Of a stretch of 64,000 bases of DNA, positions 48,150-60,557 are shown one piece after another. The first letter of the stretch is position 1; every line of letters begins with the position of its first letter. The stretch comes from Stictocephala bisonia (lineage: Eukaryota; Arthropoda; Insecta; Hemiptera; Membracidae). The position numbers were made by a program, and so were the translations under genes. Below the pieces are notes generated by a model that did not search any database, was not told where the DNA came from, and saw nothing but the letters and a program-made list of their open reading frames with translations. The DNA lies in NCBI GenBank assembly GCA_035578905.1, contig JAQJVL010000200.1, positions 1,054,001 to 1,118,000 on the forward strand, in the 5' to 3' direction.

Positions 48150-50760
48150 GTGCAATATATCCTGCAATTAGGTTAGTGTAGCTCTGTCACAATTGCAAAC
48201 ATCGAAGTAGGTGCTAACTTGGGTTATAGGAATCCAATAGTACACAGCATCAATTTGAACTATCCAAAAAAAAGCATCAATTTGAACTAATTTGTTCGTC
48301 TTATAGCTTTTAGTTTATTTAAATTGTAAGGTAAATAAAAAACATAGCAGTTTGAAAGTGTAATATTGATAAATGAAAGACACAATACAGTTTGTACGAG
48401 AATACAACAAATGCAAGAGATGTGTCTCACATCTACAGTAGACAGATCACAGAAATGTAAGTACAATGGTAGAAAATATACTTGGTCACATAGCAAGATC
48501 ACAGAATTAACTTGAACCTGGGTTGAATCATTCTCACTAAATACAATTAATTGTTTATACGAACATAACTAGTTTTTACTAAGTAATTTTAACAAATATA
48601 ACTACGAATACACTATAAAATGTTTCTGAAGATAAATTTAATACATAAAAATATATTTACTAATTTGAATAAAAATTTCATACAGTAAAGACATATAAAA
48701 ATGGGTATTAATGTGTATATATTTAATCTCTAAACATCCAGAAAGGAGGTGATATTAAGAGGCTGGGCATCTAAGGTTTTTTTTATAACAAAACTACTCC
48801 GGTGCAGAAATAAATAATTAAAAATTAAATAAATCAACAATGATAACATTGACATTGCTTGATTACACCATTTATACTCAAAGTTGTGGACTGTTGTACT
48901 GGAACTTGTCAGATGTAACTTTTACAAATATGATGATATTTTTAACAGAAGGGAAATTACGATCAAAGGGAAACAAGTGATTTGCTTTAATACAGAAGGG
49001 ATAATAAACAAAATTGGGCTGCCAAATATTGTTAAAAGAGGTTATAGCAGAACTAAAAAAGTTATCTATCGTTACACGTAACAAAGATCCTTGTTAAACG
49101 GTGTGTGATTTGAATTGCACAAATTGTTTATAGAAAGTAAACATACAAATAAAATTAACACTACTTGTATCAATTTACATGGGACAATGTAGTTTGTTTA
49201 TTGACCTCCCTATAACGTTACAAAACTGACGAGAAAGCACAACTGACAAGTATTGAGACATTGTTTGCAAATAAACTATGAGTGATTCTTGGCTAAGAAT
49301 AAATTCTCTTGTTGGCATTGAAGATGAGTGCAACCTAACTGGATGTTTATACAAATTGAAATGTGTTACAGTATACAGTAGACTGCAGCTATCAGGCTCT
49401 GTGTTGACCGCAATATTTTTTGTTTATCAAAGAAACTTCTATTTGAGCCTACGGAAATAAAATAGTTATACATTTGTCATTGAAGGTACGTATTTATAAG
49501 TGTAGTTAAAGAAGCGCTATATTATACAATATACCCTTTTAGAAAATGGATGGTTATGTCTGTTACAAACAAACTATTGTGTAAGTTTATCAGTAGGACA
49601 GTTCTGAGTGTGTAAGTGAAACTAATATAAATGTATGTCTGGTACGGCTAGATACAAAGAAGAACGTTTTTAATTATACATTTTGATCATTTTTCTTTTT
49701 TAATAATTTTTTCTGTCGCAACTTTATATAAATAATCCATAGTAATATTAAATTATGCTGAATAGCAAATGCTTCAAATTAGCTTTGTGTGTTCGGGAAA
49801 CATGGGCCAGATTCTTGCATGTCTACTGTGTATTATTTACATACTAAGATTGAGAATTTATTGGGAAAGCAGCTTAATATACTAAATTATTCTTTAATTA
49901 AGAATAGTGACAATTCAACATAAACATATTTTATATAAAATTATAGTAATTTAAAGACTAAATTAACAGGAAATAAAATAGCACGAAATGTTAATTAGAT
50001 TTACGTATAATTGCCTATGACTATTTTGACTTATTGCTTCATACTCTAATCTGACCTGCTCAATTGACTACGTGTGTTCTGGTAATTGAGAGAGAAATGA
50101 CACATCTCTTTAAGGAATGCCACAAGACAATCTAGCAACAATTACATTCCCTACTTAGGTACATTCATGATCATATTACAACAGAAGGTAAATGTTAAAA
50201 AAAGCACTCAGGTTTAGCTTAGTTATTTTAATAATTACTTATTTATAAACACTGCAAAAGAGTAATAGTTGAAGAAGGGGCTTTGTAGTTCATGCAAAAA
50301 ACATTCAACAAATATATTACAAATTATTTTGAAGATAATGTAAATCAATCATCAAATATAACTAAGCAGATTTGTTTATTGAATCAAAATACAAATCATT
50401 GGTGCTATTTTTGCATCTTCCTTACTACTGTGGAAGGTACGGTTGAATTGGATATGTTATATTTAAAAAAATGCTTTTATTCAATAGACTTATTCTGGTG
50501 AGTTTCTTAACATCCTCTGTAAAACATTTTTTATCTAGTGCCCATCAACACTAAACTAAAATGTAATTTAAATATGCAATATCTAATCCTGAGTATTAGT
50601 TAATAAAATACCCCAAAAACTTAGGCTAAATTGATTGAGGTAGCTGATGTTTTAATTACACAATTAAGGTGTTATTATAACTTATGCTCACATGTTTAGC
50701 TTGATCACCAAACTTAAAAGGGTCAGTTACTGGACACTTGGTTCCCAAAAAATTGGATTC
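48150..50760. other. Intergenic stretch without recognised features
   Basis: Between the convergent PSMA7 and SLC9B-like genes. Only short accidental frames were seen (for example 48884-49081, 49278-49460). Confidence 0.35.
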
Positions 50761-50771
50761 TACAATTTTGT

Positions 50772-50796
50772 TTCTCTCTCTCTCTCTCTCTCTCTA
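50772..50796. repeat. (CT)n microsatellite
   Basis: About 12 CT units. Confidence 0.9.
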
Positions 50797-50986
50797 CTCA
50801 CCTGAAGAAAGTGCCAGTGGCATTGAAAATTTGTGTGATTATGTGTTTATTTTGTGTATGCTACTACTACTCTGGTGTTAGTGAACTTGTCTTCTAAGGT
50901 AAGTTTGCTGATGTCTTATCTCTCCAATATACAACAATTGTTAAGAGAGTTGTCTATTTTGCACTCTTAAAAACCAAATAAATCAA

Positions 50987-51289
50987 CACGTTCACTGCGG
51001 GAAACACGCTTGTGCGTCAAGTTTACCTTACGCCATATGCAGATGACGCACTTGTGTGTCATGGAATAAAACAGCTGATTACTGCCAATTACTGGTTTAT
51101 TCATTTTATTGTTTAATGTACGATTGTTTTGCACACTGTACATTTGTGTTTGGAGGTTTTGTAACTTATGAGGTGTATTCTTTTTAATTATTAATTTTGT
51201 TGTTGTTATTTATTAGATAACATTCAGAAATTACTCATATAGTTTCAGCATATGTTAAAGAACATAATATTTGATCAGCAGTCAATGTG
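50987..51289. mobile_element. Short TTAA-type MITE, 303 bp
   Basis: Left end TCAA then CACGTTCACTGCGGG; right end GCAGTCAATGTG then TTAA (51290-51293). The ends are inverses apart from two mismatches, and the left TTAA has changed to TCAA. The end sequence resembles that of the 17.0-kb element. Confidence 0.5.
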
Positions 51290-51492
51290 TTAAAAAAACA
51301 AGACAATTTATAAGTGCTAAACACTTTCAAACAGGATTTGTTAAACAGTGATAATTGGTTAAAATTGTAACAGTTTTATGACATATAATTATGCTAAACA
51401 TAAGTGCTTTTGAACAAAATATGTGTATTAACAATATGTTGTTATGTACATAATGTTCTAGCGGAATAAATGTAAATTAAGTTTAGAAGGTA

Positions 51493-52862
51493 AACGTTAA
51501 AGTAAACAGTGACAGTTTTAGAAGAAAGCATTATTGAGTTAAAAAACGAATATGAAATATAGTAGTATACAAATCCATGAGAGCTTTTCTGACAGTTTGA
51601 ATGATTTGCGTGGATGAAGCACTGCAGTCACAGCCGAGGGATGATTGTATCACCCACTTAGTGAGTCAAACTCAAGCTAGAATGTGATATTTACAAACAA
51701 TTTAATATACTTTTGCTGCTAAATGTTGAGCACAATTTTCTCTATGATTGGCACATAAACTTATGCTTATATTATTTTAAAACGCCATCAATTTATTGAA
51801 AATTAGCAAAAGCATAGATACAAGTAAATCATAAATATTAAATCGAGATAATATTTTTAACATGTGAATAAAAATGAGAACAAATTGAAATTAATTTGAG
51901 ACTGCTTTTATACAAATAATTACAGTTCATATCCCTGTTCTCTTGATGATCTTATACTTCTACTATGGTTAACCATAGATCTCAGATGTGTTAGTCGTCA
52001 CTTCTAAAGTATAATTTTTTAACTGAAAAATCAATAGCAGAGAATGAATGCTTTCACACAGTTTTACATAAACCCATGGTAAATGGTACGTGGAAGCCCA
52101 CGTGATAAGAGTCTTCCACCACGCACAGCCACCGTGATGTAGCCTCTGCAGCATACTCAATTCTCTTTCTTTGTGCCAACGTTAAAGTAAACAGTGACAG
52201 TTTTAGAAGAAAGCATTATTGAGTTAAAAAACGAATATGAAATATAGTAGTATACAAATCCATGAGAGCTTTTCTGACAGTTTGAATGATTTGCGTGGAT
52301 GAAGCACTGCAGTCACAGCCGAGGGATGATTGTATCACCCACTTAGTGAGTCAAACTCAAGCTAGAATGTGATATTTACAAACAATTTAATATACTTTTG
52401 CTGCTAAATGTTGAGCACAATTTTCTCTATGATTGGCACATAAACTTATGCTTATATTATTTTAAAACGCCATCAATTTATTGAAAATTAGCAAAAGCAT
52501 AGATACAAGTAAATCATAAATATTAAATCGAGATAATATTTTTAACATGTGAATAAAAATGAGAACAAATTGAAATTAATTTGAGACTGCTTTTATACAA
52601 ATAATTACAGTTCATATCCCTGTTCTCTTGATGATCTTATACTTCTACTATGGGTAACCATAGATCTCAGATGTGTTAGTCGTCACTTCTAAAGTATAAT
52701 TTTTTAACTGAAAAATCAATAGCAGAGAATGAATGCTTTCACACAGTTTTACATAAACCCATGGTAAATGGTACGTGGAAGCCCACGTGATAAGAGTCTT
52801 CCACCACGCACAGCCACCGTGATGTAGCCTCTGCAGCATACTCAATTCTCTTTCTTTGTGCC
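51493..52862. repeat. 685-bp tandem duplication
   Basis: Copies 51493-52177 and 52178-52862 are near-identical; the only difference noticed is T/G at about 51966/52651. Each contains a minus-strand frame (MLQRLHHGGCAWWKTLITWA) of no known family. Recent, given the near identity. Confidence 0.92.
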
Positions 52863-52904
52863 AAAGAGTTTTACATGAGATCTGCTATTGTGCTGATAAA
52901 TTCA

Positions 52905-53194
52905 GTACAAGTAAACGTCACACAACACAAATATATTACAATATAAGCACAAAATGCACAAATATATTACAATACAAGTACAAAATGCACAAATATTATG
53001 GTGATCGATTTCGGTAGACCACGCTTACTGTGGTGATCATTCTTTTGTGAATCCCTCTGGTCTGAGGAAGGTTAGCGTGGTTCACAGAAATCGATCACCA
53101 TAATATTTGTGCATTGTGTACTTGTATTGTAATATATTTGTGCATTTTGTGCTTGTATTGTAATAAATTTGTGTTGTGTGATGTTTACTTGTAC
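52905..53194. repeat. Long hairpin, ~125-bp arms
   Basis: The left arm starts GTACAAGTAAACGTCACACA and the right arm ends with its inverse. The arms carry internal direct repeats (CACAAATATATTACAATA) and, near the loop, GGTGATCGATTTCGGT / ACAGAAATCGATCACC. Probably a MITE; the right neighbour of the tandem duplication. Confidence 0.85.
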
Positions 53195-53199
53195 TTTAT

Positions 53200-55141
53200 A
53201 TATACCAACACATATTATGCTAATTAAAAAAACTATCTGATAAATAAAATTAATTTATTGTTCTAAATATTATTAGAAAAAAATATGTAAACTGTAATCA
53301 ACATGTGTAATTAACCATAATGCAACATTATAAATGTAAAAAATATTTATAAATTCACAATAAATAAAAGCAGCTGATATATTTAACATTATATTGCAAT
53401 TCAAATCATTTATATGATTTTTAATTAAATATACAAGATGAAAAACAAACTTTAAAAAATACCTATCCATAATTTTGTACAGCAATCACAATTTTTAATG
53501 ATAGTAAATTATGAACTGGAGCTAAATATACAGCAGTCCACTTCCATAAATATACAAAATTACAGACTTGACTGTACCTTGCGTTAAGACTTTTACACTG
53601 GATGGGAACTGTGGTGGGAGAAGTTCTCCTATGTCGCACACTACCTGTCAAACGCACCATTAAGTTTGGGTTTATGTTTAAGAGGAAGGTTTTAAATATC
53701 TATAATGTAATAATTGCTTTGCATATGCATTTTTAATGCAATTTTGCTGTTTTGGTTTAAACATTTGCATAAAAGTGGCCTCAAAACTGAAAACAATTGT
53801 TTGGCTAAGCAGTTACATTTTATATTGGATTTCCAAGAACCAAGTTTTCTGAAGAACAGGCAATAAAATTTCTAGTAGCAGATTAACAAAATATGTGTTT
53901 AAGAGGTTGATAAGATAATTATAACAGAAATTTATAAATACATTTGTTGTATTTACTTTCTAAACATTGGTTAGTGGATATATTCATACTTTAATTTCTA
54001 TGATGAGTGATAGATATCTATCGGTCATAGTTAATTTGCAATAAAGTAGAACTTGCAGTTACTTACAATATTGCTTTAATATTTAAAACAGCACCTCAGA
54101 CAAACTTGGGTTCACTCAGAATTTTTGTTACACATGTACAGCTTGAATGAAAAGTCCTGACACATTGTAGCGCCACACATGGTGACTGTCTTTTTAAATA
54201 TTACAGTTGTAATGAAGCATTACTGCATTGAATAAGCACTTTTCTCCAAAGATTAAACTAAATTTAATTGAAATAAAAGCACCAATAAGTGCCATTTTCA
54301 TTTTAGTGTTATAAATTTACAGTGACTAAAACTGTATTATTTTAAGTTGATTGATTTTTAAAATTTAAAAGATCTAAAACCTGAAGAACTAAAACATTAA
54401 GGAAACACCAATGAATAAGGATTGAAATGAGCCTTTGTATTTTTTGGTTATGTAAATACTGAATAAATGTGACTGAAGTAGCTTATTTAGAACTAAAATT
54501 GAAAGTAAATTTTATCATGCACAATTAAACTGCTCTAGGTAAACAGGTGGATCTGAATGACATAAAACTATCTGCTAGTTCTAAATATATGACGAGACCT
54601 ATCTCTAGAACACACTTCAACAACACTGGTATTCAACTGTCTGCACCACAGTGAAATAACTACTATCTACAAACTAAATAACATCTCGGTGCAATTAACT
54701 CTTGCTTGATAAATAGCACAAGGAATCATCTAGCCACCCACACCAACTAAGGATGTCCACAACCAACATTTATAATTATTTTAAAATCTCAAATTCCTGT
54801 TTATTGTCAACAAATACTAAAATACGCAAAATAATGCTTTTTAAGATCACAATTTTGATTTAAAATAGTTGTATATTACATAAATTAAATTCTATTTAAG
54901 AAATATATTAGATATGAATGATTAATTGGCACAGGATTCAATTAAAAAAATGTAGCAACTAAATTATAATACAACTAACAAACCATTAACTATAAACAAT
55001 GCTTTAAAACCATAACATTTTAATAATAGAACATTAAATGTAATAACAATGACAAGATATTGTTGTTATTTTATTCCTTACATAAACTATTTGTAATTTT
55101 CGTTAACAGATATTATAAACAAGAACAGTCCCTATCATTAA
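53200..55141. other. Intergenic AT-rich stretch
   Basis: No coding or repeat signal could be supported. Confidence 0.35.
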
Positions 55142-55143
55142 TA

Positions 55144-55893
55144 AAAAGGCTGTTTGGAGAGTAACCTCCGTTTGCTCACTGTATGGCAAGTAGAGGGGGT
55201 AGGGCCGTCATCTTACGCTGGCGCGCACAGCAGGTCAGTGGGCGTCCAGTCGTATTAGAATGAAGGTTGTACTAGCACTAGTTTATTTTCAGTCGCTTGT
55301 CGAAATGAGTGCTGCAATAAAAAAACCAGTGAAGTGTGTTCTGTCATTCGATTTTTGTGGTTTCCAGAAAGAATTTTTGGTACCCACCGAGTACAAAACT
55401 TTCGCTAGCCTAACCTGTCAGTCATTAATTGAAACAAAACAGTCCTGAAAATTCTTCCAAAAGTTTTGAGATGGTGTCACAAATTTGTGCGTTGATTTTC
55501 TCAACCAGATCATCAGTAATCACAGACCACATCTTTCTTCATCATGGACATTTGTTTAGCCACTTTTAAACATGCAAACCCATTCCCGAACAACTCCTGC
55601 ACTCATTAAATTTGACCCAAACACAGCACAAAGTTCTCTATCAATTGCTGCTGCCAAATAGTGTTTAGCTAAAAAGTCGAACGACAGAACGCATTTCACA
55701 CTTAGCATGATTTTTTATTGCAAAACTCATTTCGACAAGCGAATGAAAACAAACTAGCCCTAGTACAACCTTCTCTTTAATACGACTGGACACCCACTGA
55801 CCTGCCATGCATGCCAGCGCAAGATGGCAGCCCTACCCCCCCTCTACTTCCCACATAGTGAGCAAACTGAGGTTACTTTCCGAACAGCCCTCG
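55144..55893. mobile_element. mariner-like non-autonomous element, 750 bp
   Basis: TA at 55142-55143 and 55894-55895 flank long inverted ends of about 200 bp: GGCTGTTTGGAGAGTAACCT (left) against the inverse of GGGCTGTTCGGAAAGTAACC (right), continuing through GTTTGCTCACT, AGTAGAGGGGG, GGTCAGTGGG and CGCTTGTCGAAATGAGT on both sides. The interior has only degraded frames; KFFQKF-DGVTN near 55445-55480 hints at a mariner C-terminus. Confidence 0.72.
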
Positions 55894-55895
55894 TA

Positions 55896-57530
55896 AATAA
55901 TTTTGTATAACAGTTTACTAAATAAAAGTAACAGTACAAGATAAAACAGTCTCACTCACTATTTGAAACGCTAAGCTAGCGACATGATAAAATTTAGTGC
56001 AATGTTTTTGTTCTCCTCAAAAACATTAAAAAAGCGATTTTATCATAAGCTCTATGGTTTAGAATGTAATAAATCAAATGAGAGACAATTTTTAGATAGC
56101 ACTGAGAAATGAGAAACACAGATATGTAGATTGATTGTTATTTGAAATGAAAGCACACTCACTGCCGACTGTTGGATTACATGAAAACCTAAATAAAGCC
56201 TTACATTTGATAGATGAGATGACTTTCAATTGTAAAGATGTTGATGTCATGCCAACAGAATATCCTAGAGGTTGTGGAGACAAAATGTTTCACATAGAAG
56301 AAATCAGTATCACACTAACATAGTTCGGCGATTGGCACTGCATCCAATACCAAAGAAATGTTAACATACAAAAATGTATGAACTAGTACAAAACACAAAA
56401 TTGCAGTGAATGTGTTTTCTAAATCTAAAAGTATAAAAAGTTCTCTAATAAAGACAATGTAGAAAAAATACTAAATTGGTCCTTATTAAATGCAAAGTTT
56501 AAAATTTGGCAGGAGATTTATTACAATTTGTGTTTAACACATTAAGTTCTAATTATGCCATTGATTTAAAAAAGTTTAAAAATACCTGTGTAGACAAGTA
56601 ATTTTGCTCTAAATATTGCTACATTATTGATCTATTCTAAAAAGTCTAATGATGCTGTTTATTCTCTGAATATTTTTTCTTTTTGACCTCCAAACAAATT
56701 TTATTTTGTTTTCAATTAAGTACATATTGTGTGATGTCATTTCAATTTGATCTCTCGTCCTAAAAAACTTTCAATACAAGCATTACTGTACAATTCTAAC
56801 AATTTGTAAGAGTATAATCAATCTAAAACAATCACATGGAAACTCGACATGTCAAGTGTGGGGAAGATTTATTTCCTAACAACAAACGTAACATTTATCG
56901 AGCACCTGAAACCATTGGAAAAACTAATTGTTCATGCCATTAGTTTCATGCTTACACTGCCTAGTAATTATGCTACAACCTAGATAATAGTTTCTAACAC
57001 TTGTTCAATTGAGGTTCTACTTATATCTAACTGTAACTCGGTAAGTTATACCTTATAGTTAACAATAAACTCTGTACAGTATTTACAAAGCAAATGTACA
57101 GTAACAGTTTCCTGTGGACTTTGCACACAGCGTTGAAATGTGGAGTTACTTTTATTTATTTTTTTTGTTTACTTTGCCCACCATTATCCATTTTAAATGC
57201 ACAGACAAGTATTTTTCTTTTACAGTAATAAAATTAGAATAAAACATTACTTTTTTGAAAATAATCAACTAAATAATTTCTAAAAAAGTTATTTAAAAAA
57301 AATATTCAAATAAATTGAACATAACAATAAATAGCCATCAACTAGTGTTTACCTCATGTAAAATGATGGTAACTTGTACTTTTCCTAATGGGATGATGGA
57401 GATTCTTCTAGTTTAGGTCGACAGTAATTCTTTTATGTGGGTCATCATGGCAGAAAAAATTATGGATTTCATACGAACAAAACAATAGAATATATTTTCA
57501 AGAAATTCCGCAAAATATATGGCACTAGTA
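55896..57530. other. Intergenic AT-rich stretch
   Basis: A 62-63 codon frame on each strand at 56092-56323 has no family resemblance. Nothing else could be supported. Confidence 0.35.
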
Positions 57531-57539
57531 AATGTCTAA

Positions 57540-58090
57540 TTAAAGTTTTCAAAGACAATTACTTAAAAGTCCATCAACTCCACAATCCATCCGCGAATTT
57601 CAAAACGGAGTAAAATTCTTTCTTAAATAGAAAGGTCAGAATTTTAGTATTAAAAACTTTATAGAGTTCAGGCCTTTTAGTTGTTCTGGTAACTTGTTCC
57701 AAAACTTGCTGCATACAATTAGAGGAGCTATACAAGTTTGTGTAGCCTATTAAAAGGAAGTTTTACATAATTACAAAATCGGGTATTATGAGAGTGGACA
57801 GTCCTCCTCAACAGAATTGTGTCTGATTTGACCAGATATACAGTATAAGCAGAGAACATCAGTTTAAGCAGAATCCAATTAAAAACGCAGAAGTGCAACC
57901 ATTACATATAAAAAAAATTAGGCTTTACCAATGAGAATAGTAAGAAAGGCCTCTGTTTAAGTGAGGAAATTACAGGCCAAGGGGTCAGAGTAACTGAGCC
58001 TAGCTGGAAAAAATTCATGAAAACAGTCAAGCAGATGGAGGAAGTCAGAATTAAGTCCATAACTGTAAAATAAATTGACCATTTAGTCCT
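57540..58090 (-). mobile_element. LINE RT C-terminal relic
   Basis: Minus-strand broken frames give YGLNSDFLHLLDCFHEFF, DPLACNFL, VCSKFWNKLPEQLKGLNSIK and a trailing Lys-rich block, in the order seen in LINE ORF2 C-termini. Heavily decayed. Confidence 0.5.
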
Positions 58091-58094
58091 AAAT

Positions 58095-59310
58095 TATGAA
58101 ATGGTTCCATTAATATGTTTAGTTAAACATTTAAAAATTCATCCATCATAAATCAAATTAAATCTTTTATTTGGGAATTAGAAAGTGCTGCCCCAACTTC
58201 TGTAACCCTTCCATTTCAATTTCGCTGCATGCAATTTCCCAGACTCCTTTGAATATTTGCTAAAGTTCAACACTATTAAATACTATCTAAAAATGATCAA
58301 ACATAATACTTAAACACTTTTTCAACAATAGAACTATTAAATTGTTGTAAATACTATGATAGATCAAACAGTAATAGATTTTAAAATACCAAGCTCTATG
58401 TAAACAAAAATAATTTAGTTAAAGTAAACAAGAATATACAATATTCTATGAGTTAAATTGGATATTTAAAGAAGTTTATATACATTTATTATATTTGTGT
58501 ACAATGAAGGCTATTTTCTATCCATTTTTGCTTTTTTAATTTTCACTTTATATGGAACCATACATTTAGTTTTTGATTCAAATATGAAAATCATCTATGA
58601 TACATTTTAAAATTAAAATAGAAAATAACTATTTTTCAAAACAAACAATTTTAAGTTAGATTAACGATTATAGTGTTATAATGAAATTTACATAGTCAAT
58701 AATATAAGGTCAAATAAGCAATAGTCAATACCTTGGGAATGCTGTAGAAAAAGGAAGAGATAAATAACCACTGGCTTTCAAAAACAAATGGAAATACTGT
58801 AATATTTAACAAAACATAAAATAATGATGGCTATTAGTAATTTTTTACTTTCATTTAAATAACTTATCACTCGTGGAATTTTTTTAGTTAAGAGCCAGGA
58901 AACGTTAATTAGGGTCATTCCAGCTGACCTAAAAAAATCACAGGATTATGGCATTTATTTCCAGTGATTATCAGCCACACTTAGAGCATAACTGTGGACA
59001 AAGTTGATCCACTGATATTAGGAAACCACCTGATTTTTTTTCAATACATAAATTTGAAATTTCTTCATTGGCTTATTAAGTGAGAGCGACAATTTTTGTA
59101 AGGCTTTTCTTCAAATTAAACATTTTGCTTCAGTCCGGCAAACATTAACACAATTCCATAAAATACTGTTACATAGAGCATTAGGATTTTAATATTAAAG
59201 CTATTTAGTTCCTAAAATCACCATGTACAAGAATTATCATGTACTTGGTGTACAGCCTAAACTTTGCACAGGCAAACAACTGGACTTTTCAAATAACACT
59301 GTCAAGTTCT
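58095..59310. other. Intergenic AT-rich stretch
   Basis: Nothing recognised. Confidence 0.3.
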
Positions 59311-59318
59311 ACTGTTAA

Positions 59319-59918
59319 CCCTTCCCACATCATAGATGGATATACTCACATCACGACCTGAATATGAACATGCCGGAATTATAACTGCTAGAACTATAGC
59401 AAAACGAATAGTTCTAGCAGTTCTGCTAAAAGAGTACAAGACAGTTATGTTCTTAGTCAGCTGTAGGTGGTGGATGAGTTATTAACCATCTTCACACAGG
59501 AGGATATGTAATTTGTCTCACTTCACAAAGGTGACGTCATTTCCCACCTTTCTAGGAAGCCAAATCCAATCTATCTTAGTCCGCTTGTTCCTTGTCATTT
59601 TTACTTTTTCTGTTTTGAGATTTTGTTTGTACTATTATTATTACATTTAGTCTTTTGTACGTTTGAATAAAATTTCTAAACTTTTAGTGATTTTTATTAT
59701 TTTAAAAATTACATACATAGGTCTAAGATGTCAGATGTAAACATTTTTACAAATATTTTGCTTATCAAAACGCTAATTAAATATGAAAATATTACGGATT
59801 ATTATTTTTATATTTTATGCTTGAAAATAGAAAGTAAGATTAGCCTTGAGAAAAAAAATCAAAATTGTTTCTAGTATTGTGTCTACTACATGGCCAAATT
59901 AAGCCAACGCAGGAAGAG
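59319..59918. mobile_element. Possible TTAA-flanked MITE, 600 bp
   Basis: TTAA at 59315-59318 and 59919-59922. Inverted ends CCCTTCCCACATC (left) and the inverse of CTCTTCCTGCGTTGG (right) agree at the outer 7 or so bases only. A hairpin ATAACTGCTAGAACTATAGC / GAATAGTTCTAGCAGTT lies near 59380-59425. No coding capacity. Confidence 0.45.
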
Positions 59919-60326
59919 TTAAATTATGAAATTTCTTGATAATTTTGAGGTGGTTTCTTTCCTCAGCAGGCACTCTATTTTAAAAACTATAAACTTGTGT
60001 ATTATTTTTATATGCAAAACCATAAAACTAAGGTGTTTTGTATATAATTATATAATATGTATGTGCTCATATTTTTATCATGTATACGTGCTCTCTTAAG
60101 TTAACATTTAAAATAAAGATAACATTTAGTTCTAAAATTGTTGAACTGTTGAACCAATTCAGGGATAGTTACAATTTAAAATTAGTTAATTTTATGAGTG
60201 GAATCTTTTAAGATTTTGTTACTTAAAAAAAAAAAAAAAACAATGTAGTTCCAACTAACTGGTATACAGCCATCCAGTGTGTTTGCTTATATAACTGAAA
60301 CACAAACTATTGTAGAAAGCACTCAT

Positions 60327-60557
60327 TTATACTCTCTCAGTGGCAGTATCTTTATGTTTATCTTTGTCCGCTGCCACTGCTTCCTCTGCGGAGAGTAAGC
60401 GAGGGCCACCCAGTGTGATACCGATGGAGCCAAGCGGAGCTGTCAACAGAATAGACAACACGGCTATGGTCAGGATCTGTTCCCCTCTGTCTATGTCCTC
60501 CTGAGTGGGATTCTCACTACGACGAACCATGTCTAATGCATCAGGGGCTAAGGCAGC
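60327..60557 (-). CDS. SLC9B-like last coding exon
   Basis: The acceptor is TTATTGGTTTCAG. It encodes AALAPDALDMVRRSENPTQE, the terminal membrane helix and the acidic/basic tail; TAA at 60327-60329. Confidence 0.85.
   Translation of the reverse strand, partial: AALAPDALDMVRRSENPTQEDIDRGEQILTIAVLSILLTAPLGSIGITLGGPRLLSAEEAVAADKDKHKDTATERV

Noticed and set aside
49278..49460. 60-codon plus-strand frame as a small gene
   Set aside because: Length is within chance for this composition, with no supporting signals.
55260..55448. 62-codon frame with a signal-peptide-like start
   Set aside because: It lies in the inverted end and interior of a mariner-like MITE.
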